Shown here: in pieces, positions 58,857 through 64,000 of the stretch
Layout of the letters: every line of letters starts with the position of its first letter
How positions within the stretch are numbered: position 1 is the first letter of the stretch
Origin: Planctomycetales bacterium 71-10
Lineage (GTDB): Bacteria; Planctomycetota; Planctomycetia; Isosphaerales; Isosphaeraceae
Length of the DNA: 64,000 bases
Reading direction: 5' to 3'
Assembly: GCA_001898385.1 (NCBI GenBank)
Contig: MKTT01000086.1
Span: 18,434-82,433, forward strand
Program-made: the position numbers and the translations under genes
The notes under the pieces: model-generated
The model's database searches: none
Told to the model about the DNA's origin: nothing
What the model saw: the letters and a program-made list of their open reading frames with translations, nothing else

Positions 58857-59996
58857 TCAGCGTTGGAAGATCGGCAGGAAGTTGTTCGGCATCTGGAGGA
58901 TGATCAGGGCCATCGCCGTGCCGTACTCGTTGCAGATGTTGTCGTTCCAGTATCCGGCGGCCGACTGCCGGGCGACCAACTCGTTCCGGATGGCGGGGAA
59001 CCATTCGTCCCAGTCGGCCCCGCCCCGGATCCACATGGCCTGGGCGGCGTAGTAGTGGCCGTAGAAGTAGTGGCTGTAGCGGCTCCCCAGCTTGATCTCC
59101 CGCATGAACTGCTTGAGGTAGGCGATCCCCTCGGCCACCTCCTTGTCGTCGTACACGCCGGCGCTCTGGAGGGCGACGACGCCGGCCGCCGAGCGCGGGA
59201 ACGCGCTGGCGCCGCTCTGGAGCATGTAGCGGAATCCGCCATCCGCGTTCTGGGCCTGCTTGACGTATTTTATGCAGGCGTCCACCGTTTCTCTAGGAAT
59301 AAATAGGCCGGCGTTGCGGGCGGCGCGGAGGGCGTTGATCTCGCAGATGGTGACGGAGATGTCGGCGTCGTTGCGGACCGGCTGGTAGCGCCAGCCCCCC
59401 TCGTGGTTCTGGGTGTCGATGATGAGCCGGATGGCCTTCTGGAGCTTCTCGCGGATCTCCGGCCGGCGGGTCATGCCGTAGGCCTCGGCCAGGAACAGGG
59501 CGCCGAAGCCGTGCGAGTACATCGGGCCGTGGGTCGACGCGGCGGCGACGGCGATGAAGCCGGCGGGCGAGGTGTTCGCCATGACGTAGGCGAGCGCCTT
59601 GTCGACGTTCGCGCCGTAGGGGCCGCGGCCGGGCGACGACCCGCCCGCCATGAAGGCGAGCCCGGCCAGGCTGGTGACGGCGATGTTCCCCTTGTAGGTG
59701 CCGCTGCCGAACGAGCCGTCGGGCTGCTGGGAGTGCGCCAGCCACGCCAGGCCGTTCTGGATGGCCCGGTCGGCCTCGGGCGTGACCATCTGGCGGGCGT
59801 CCTGCGGCAGGTCGCCCCGGATGGCGTCGCCGAAGGCCCCGACCGACTTCGCCTTCTCGGGCTTGGGCGCGCCCTCCTTGGGGGCCTCGGCCTTCGGCGT
59901 GCCCTCTTTGGAGGGCTCCTGGGCCGTGAGCGTCGTGGTCGCGAGCGCGGCGGATGCAGCGACGAGGGCGAGGACGAGGGCGAGGCGGCGGATCAT
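58857..59996 (-). CDS. exported prenyltransferase/squalene-oxidase repeat protein
   Basis: 379-aa protein with a signal peptide (RRLALVLALVAASAALATTT) and a charged Lys/Pro/Glu linker, then an alpha/alpha toroid made of PDGSFG, HEGGWRYQP and ADGGFRYML repeats, typical of terpene cyclase/prenyltransferase-like domains. Catalytic Asp motifs of true cyclases are not visible, so it is probably a binding scaffold. GGAG lies 8 nt before ATG 59996. It starts 4 nt after the upstream gene in a tight operon with the coiled-coil proteins, a common planctomycete arrangement. Confidence 0.85.
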   Translation of the reverse strand: MIRRLALVLALVAASAALATTTLTAQEPSKEGTPKAEAPKEGAPKPEKAKSVGAFGDAIRGDLPQDARQMVTPEADRAIQNGLAWLAHSQQPDGSFGSGTYKGNIAVTSLAGLAFMAGGSSPGRGPYGANVDKALAYVMANTSPAGFIAVAAASTHGPMYSHGFGALFLAEAYGMTRRPEIREKLQKAIRLIIDTQNHEGGWRYQPVRNDADISVTICEINALRAARNAGLFIPRETVDACIKYVKQAQNADGGFRYMLQSGASAFPRSAAGVVALQSAGVYDDKEVAEGIAYLKQFMREIKLGSRYSHYFYGHYYAAQAMWIRGGADWDEWFPAIRNELVARQSAAGYWNDNICNEYGTAMALIILQMPNNFLPIFQR

Positions 59997-60000
59997 CGGC

Positions 60001-61005
60001 TCATTCTCCCCGGTTGAGCTTGCCGCGCGAGACCGAAAGGTAATAGCGGCGGATGAGGTCCTCGCTGATGGGGAGCGACTCCTCCTTGGCGACGTTCTCC
60101 ATCTCCTGCCGAAGCTCGGGGGGGAGGTGGCCCCAGGCGTCCTTCCCGCCGGCGAGCGAGCGCCGGTCGGTCGGCTTCTTTGGGAGCTGGTTGGGCGCGC
60201 CGCCGGGGTTGTTCCCGGCCTGCTGGCCCTCCTGATCGCCCGGCTTGTCCCCCTGCTGGCGGGTCTGCTGCTGCATCCGGCCGCCCTGCTGCTGTTGCTG
60301 CTCCTTGCGGATCTGCTCGATCAGGGTGTCCAGCCGCTTGACGAGCTGCTGCTGCCGGCCGCGGGTCTCCTCGCCGGTGTCGGGCTCGCCCAGGCGTTTC
60401 TCGATGTCGCGCATCTCCTTGATGATCTCGCCCATCGGGCCCGAGCCCTGGCCGTCCCCCTGGTCCTTCTTCTTGCGGCGGCGGCCGGTCAGCTCCTCCA
60501 GCTCCTCGTCGATGGCCCTGTCCTTCTCGTCGAGACGGGGCTGCCGGTCGCGCCCGCCGCCGGGGCCCTGGTCCTTCTTCTCTTCGTCGCCCTGGCCGCC
60601 GGGGCCCTGGTTTTGATCTCCGTCGTCGGGCCGGCCGGGGGGCTTGCGCTCGTCCTTGGCGTCGGGCTCGTCTTTGGTCTCGCCGAGCGACTGGAGGAGG
60701 TCGTCCAGCTCCTTGTCCTTGTCCGACAGCTCCTCGGGATTCGAGGCCGGCTTCTTCGGCTCCTCGGCCTTCGCGGGCTTCTTGGAATCCTCGGCCTTCG
60801 CGGGCTCCTCGGGCTTCTTGGGCTCCTCGGGCCTGGCGTCGGCCTTGGCGTCGTCGCCGATCTCCTTGATGAGGGCGTCGAGGGCGGCGTCGGAGCCGTC
60901 CTGGGCGCGGGCGGGGGCCGGCAAGATGGCGAGCGCGCCGAGGACGAGGGCGAGGAGGCCGGCCCGGGGGCCGCGAGCGGTCGGCGATTTTTCGTGATGA
61001 CGCAT
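60001..61005 (-). CDS. secreted low-complexity Gln/Lys-rich protein
   Basis: 334-aa protein with a signal peptide (GLLALVLGALAILPAPARA). It is dominated by charged and Gln/Gly/Pro-rich low-complexity sequence (residues 50-270, with EEPKKPEEPAKAEDS and QQQQQGGRMQQQ). Only the C-terminal 60 residues look folded (LPPELRQEMENVAKEESLPI, then RRYYLSVSRGKLN). ATG 61005 has GAGGAG 6 nt upstream and starts 3 nt after the preceding stop, so it is translationally coupled to the coiled-coil gene. Such proteins accompany aerotolerance-type clusters in planctomycetes; function unknown. Confidence 0.75.
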   Translation of the reverse strand: MRHHEKSPTARGPRAGLLALVLGALAILPAPARAQDGSDAALDALIKEIGDDAKADARPEEPKKPEEPAKAEDSKKPAKAEEPKKPASNPEELSDKDKELDDLLQSLGETKDEPDAKDERKPPGRPDDGDQNQGPGGQGDEEKKDQGPGGGRDRQPRLDEKDRAIDEELEELTGRRRKKKDQGDGQGSGPMGEIIKEMRDIEKRLGEPDTGEETRGRQQQLVKRLDTLIEQIRKEQQQQQGGRMQQQTRQQGDKPGDQEGQQAGNNPGGAPNQLPKKPTDRRSLAGGKDAWGHLPPELRQEMENVAKEESLPISEDLIRRYYLSVSRGKLNRGE

Positions 61006-61008
61006 GGG

Positions 61009-64000
61009 TCACTCCTCGGCGTCGTCGCGGCGGGGCCGCGACATGTCGCGGACGATGTCGGCCAGGGCGCCCTGGTCCTCGGAGAGTCGTTCGGCCTCGG
61101 CGACCTGCTCCGGCGTCGGCTCCTTGCCGCGGCGCTTCAGCTCGTCGAGGGCGTCGGTCCGGTCGTTGATCTCTTCCTGGAGGGCCTTGATCATCTTGAC
61201 CTGGGCGGTGGGGGGGATGCCGTCGCCGTTCCCGCCGCCTCCCCCCCCGCCGCCTCCGCCGCCACCGCCTCCCCCCCCCCCGCCCTTGCCGTCGTCGCGC
61301 TTGAGGGCGTCGATGAGCTGGGCGAAGCGGCGCGAGGCCGAGCGGGCCGGGTCGAGCGTGGAGGCGTCGGTCTTGAGGCCGGCGAGGCCGGCGGCGGCGG
61401 CGTCCATGTCCTCGGAGGCGCGTCGCAGCGTCAGGGCGAAGACCGGGGCCCCGTCGAGCCGCTTGACCAGCTCGCCCGTCTCGTCCTTCAGGCCTTCCTG
61501 GAGCTGGCCCAGGGCGCGGAGCCCGGCTCGCTGGCCGCGGGTGAGGTCGCCGGCGGCGCGGAGCTTTTCGAAGCCCTCGGCGTCGCCGACGAGCTTGGAC
61601 TGCCGCCCGGCGAGCGAGTTGAGCTGGTCGCCCATCCGCGCGAGCTGCTCGTCGGCCAGCTTCTCCTCGGCGTCGCGGCGGGCCTGCTCCAGCTCGTCCT
61701 GGGCGTCGTTGAGGTCGGCGAGGGCCTCCTCCTGCTCGCCGCCGGCCTGCTCGGCGTCGTCGGCGTCCATCTGCTCCTGGGCCTTGGACATCCGCGAGGC
61801 GGCCTTGCCGCCGGCCTTGGAGGCGGCGTCGGCGTTGAGCTTGGCGAGCTTCTGGAGCTGCTTCTTCAGCTCCTGCTGGATCTGCTCCTGCTCCTTGGCG
61901 AGCTTCTGCAACTCCTCCTTGCGCTTCTGCTCATCGGCGATGTTCTTCGCCTCGCGGGTCGCCTTGAGGTTCTTGGCCTGGCGGGCGCGGAGGTCGCGGA
62001 GGTCGGCCTCGGCCTTCTTCAGCTCCTTCACCAGCCGGGACAGCTCGCGCTCGCGGCGGTTCTGGACGAGGTCGACCAGCTCCTGCAGGTCGCGCTTGGC
62101 GGCCTCCTGGCCGGCGCGGGCCTGGCCCATCCGGTTCTTCTCGACGCCCCGGGCGGCCTCCTCCATCTTGGCGGCGGTCTGGGAGTCGCGGCTGGCCTGG
62201 GCGGCCTCGCGCAGGGCGGAGGCGGCGAGCGGGTCGGACTGGTCGAGCCGCGCGGCCATCTCGTCCATCTTCTGCTGGAGGTCCTGGAGGCCCTTCGCCA
62301 TCTCCTGCTGCCGCGCCGCCTGGTTGGCCAGGTCGGCCTTCTGCTCCGGCGTCAGCTCGTTCACGTCCTTGCCCGCGAGGTCGGGGCGGGCCGCGGCGTC
62401 GGCGGCCTGCTTGATCGCCTCGTCCTGCTTCTTCAGGAGGTCCTGGGCGTCCTTCACGACGCCGCGGTAGGTCTCGAACTCGCCGAGGTCGTCGAGCATC
62501 TTCTGCAGCTCGTCGGCGACCGCCCCCTGGTTCTCCTTCGCCTGCGCGAGCGCCTCCTTGGCGGCGTCGTTCGCCTTCGCCTGCTCGGGGGGGGCGGCCT
62601 GATCCTTGGCCTGGGCGTCGGCCTGATCGCCGGCCTTGGGGTCGGCGGCGTCGAGGTTCTTGGCGGCGCGGGAGAGGGCCTGCTCGGCGGCGCCGAGGTT
62701 CTGGTCGCGGAGCTTCTGGAGCTGGGCGAGCATGCGCTCCATCTGCTCGCGGGCGGGGTCGTTGTCGAGCTTGAAGTTCTTGAGGTCGTCGAGGAGGTTG
62801 CGGAGGTTCTTCTCCAGGCCCTCGTCGCGGTCGTTGAGGCGGCCGGAGACCTGGCGCTGGACGAGGCCGGCGTTGTCGAGGTCGTCGCGCTGGGGGCGGC
62901 TCAGCGCGCCGGCCTGTTCGAGCGCGCGTTCGGCGTCGGCGACGGGGACGGCCGCCTGCTTCTGCATGGCGAGCGTGCGGGCCACCTCTTCGCGGAGGGC
63001 GCGGCGGGCCTCGTCGAACTGGCGCGACGCCTCCTCCTTGGCGACGATCCGCAGCCGCAGCTCGCGGCTCTTGCCGACGTTGGGGCCGGGCGTCGCGTCG
63101 AAGTCGCGGGCGTCGGCGTGGAAGGTGACGATCGAGCCGGGGGGGAGCTTGAGCGGGCCGAGGTCCCACTCGTGGCCGACCGACTGGTGCTTGACCATCG
63201 CCAGGGCGGATCGCGCCGCGGTCCCGGCCGACCCGGGCGCGACGGCCGACGCCTCGGCCTCGGCGTCGGGGGCGGACCAGAGCGGGAGGATGACGCCGTC
63301 GTGGGGCTCGGAGTCGCCGCTGGCGACCTGGAACAGCATGCGGATCGAGCGGATGCCGTAGTCGTCGTCGACGTCGATCGCCACGGGCAGGACGGCGTCG
63401 GGCGGGACGTCGCGGTCGGTCTTCGGGTCGGCGATCGCCACCCGCGGGGCCTCGTCCTTGACCATGCGGACGTCGTAGCGGACGGCCTCGCGGGCGGCGA
63501 AGCCCTCGGCGTCGGCGATGGCGAACCAGAACGTGAGGTCGCCGGCCGGCGCGAACGCGGCTCGCAGGCCCGTGCCGACGGCGTCGAGCGTCGCGGGGGC
63601 CGGGTCGGGGGCGTCGCTGCGGTGGAGCGTGGCCTTCGACAGCGGCTTGTCGGCCGCGGCCTCGACCTCCACCCGGGTCCCTTCCAGCACCTTGAACGAG
63701 GTCAGGCCGGAGGCCAGCACCTGGGCCGGCAGGCCGGTGTACGCGGGCGGGACGAGGCGGACGTCGGCGCGGACGAGGGCGGGCGGCGTGACGACGCGGA
63801 CGGCGACGTCGCGGATCGAGGTCGAGTCGTCGCCGCCGGAGACGCTGAACGTGAACGGGCGGTCGGCCGACTCGATCCGGCCGCGGAACTCGCCCCCCTC
63901 GGCGGCCGACAGGGTCTCGGTCGCGACCTCGCCGTCGGCGTAGCGGTAGACGACGCGGGCCGACTCGGGGACGCGCGAGCCTTCGGCCGAGCGGACGACC
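61009..64000 (-). CDS. large coiled-coil protein, DUF4175-like (5' end beyond window)
   Basis: At least 997 residues, running off the right edge with no start visible. The N-terminal visible part (about 270 residues) has Ig-like beta domains (VYRYADGEVATETLSAAEGG, then AYTGLPAQVLASGL). From about 330 to 900 it is an almost unbroken Gln/Glu/Lys coiled coil. Near the C-terminus lies a run of about 19 glycines (61231-61283). The type is found next to MoxR/BatA-like genes in planctomycetes, and the downstream genes here fit that. It probably spans or binds the envelope. Upstream genes are outside the window. Confidence 0.8.
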   Translation of the reverse strand, partial: VVRSAEGSRVPESARVVYRYADGEVATETLSAAEGGEFRGRIESADRPFTFSVSGGDDSTSIRDVAVRVVTPPALVRADVRLVPPAYTGLPAQVLASGLTSFKVLEGTRVEVEAAADKPLSKATLHRSDAPDPAPATLDAVGTGLRAAFAPAGDLTFWFAIADAEGFAAREAVRYDVRMVKDEAPRVAIADPKTDRDVPPDAVLPVAIDVDDDYGIRSIRMLFQVASGDSEPHDGVILPLWSAPDAEAEASAVAPGSAGTAARSALAMVKHQSVGHEWDLGPLKLPPGSIVTFHADARDFDATPGPNVGKSRELRLRIVAKEEASRQFDEARRALREEVARTLAMQKQAAVPVADAERALEQAGALSRPQRDDLDNAGLVQRQVSGRLNDRDEGLEKNLRNLLDDLKNFKLDNDPAREQMERMLAQLQKLRDQNLGAAEQALSRAAKNLDAADPKAGDQADAQAKDQAAPPEQAKANDAAKEALAQAKENQGAVADELQKMLDDLGEFETYRGVVKDAQDLLKKQDEAIKQAADAAARPDLAGKDVNELTPEQKADLANQAARQQEMAKGLQDLQQKMDEMAARLDQSDPLAASALREAAQASRDSQTAAKMEEAARGVEKNRMGQARAGQEAAKRDLQELVDLVQNRRERELSRLVKELKKAEADLRDLRARQAKNLKATREAKNIADEQKRKEELQKLAKEQEQIQQELKKQLQKLAKLNADAASKAGGKAASRMSKAQEQMDADDAEQAGGEQEEALADLNDAQDELEQARRDAEEKLADEQLARMGDQLNSLAGRQSKLVGDAEGFEKLRAAGDLTRGQRAGLRALGQLQEGLKDETGELVKRLDGAPVFALTLRRASEDMDAAAAGLAGLKTDASTLDPARSASRRFAQLIDALKRDDGKGGGGGGGGGGGGGGGGGGNGDGIPPTAQVKMIKALQEEINDRTDALDELKRRGKEPTPEQVAEAERLSEDQGALADIVRDMSRPRRDDAEE

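Noticed and set aside
60200..61000. Tandem repeats coding for Lys/Pro/Glu and Gln runs
   Set aside because: Irregular low-complexity coding sequence, not a repeat array or CRISPR.

Overview
The window looks like a chromosome segment of a high-GC planctomycete, most likely of the Isosphaeraceae. That placement is an inference from a DUF1559 prepilin-like protein, a PEP-CTERM protein, a giant secreted protein with the planctomycete 'LERRRLL' export motif, a double-length UvrA and an aerotolerance-type cluster of coiled-coil proteins. No rRNA, tRNA or CRISPR array was found.

Positions 1-26.8 kb hold a phage-derived structural cluster read entirely on the minus strand, from an HTH/zinc protein near 26.8 kb down to a glycosyltransferase at the left edge. 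In transcription order it carries an HTH/Cys-His protein, a one-TM protein, a papain-like peptidase, four small membrane proteins (a likely lysis cassette), a small-terminase-like protein, large terminase, portal, scaffold, SU10-like (DUF5309-type) capsid protein and connectors. Next come three large fibre/spike proteins, one of them fused to a clan GH-A-like glycosidase. Then follow a tail-completion-like protein, the major tail protein, tail assembly chaperones joined by a -1 frameshift heptamer, a short tape-measure-position protein, tail-tip proteins and a truncated GtrB/DPM1-like glycosyltransferase. No integrase, repressor or replication gene is visible. The frames are intact, so the cluster is either a prophage continuing to the left of the window or a domesticated, GTA-like particle.

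Positions 27-47 kb are ordinary planctomycete chromosome. They hold a 2177-aa tandem UvrA, a sulfatase with an atypical active-site motif, a PEP-CTERM protein, a degenerate receiver, a hemolysin-III family protein and an FAD oxidoreductase fused to a Rieske domain. A translationally coupled set follows (GH116 glycosidase, one-TM protein, YetF/DUF421), then a TolC-family protein, DUF4385 and a DUF1559 protein. The DUF1559 gene is preceded by a clear cobalamin riboswitch.

Positions 47-64 kb hold a 1637-aa secreted multidomain protein with three copies of a 'GQDG...PDGFQD' module, a flavin monooxygenase, two small proteins, about 1 kb without a recognisable gene and an exported FKBP isomerase. 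A minus-strand operon follows: a coiled-coil protein running off the right edge, a Gln/Lys-rich secreted protein, a prenyltransferase-repeat protein, an NPCBM-like protein and a soluble histidine kinase. Most starts were set from Shine-Dalgarno spacing; several genes use GTG or TTG.
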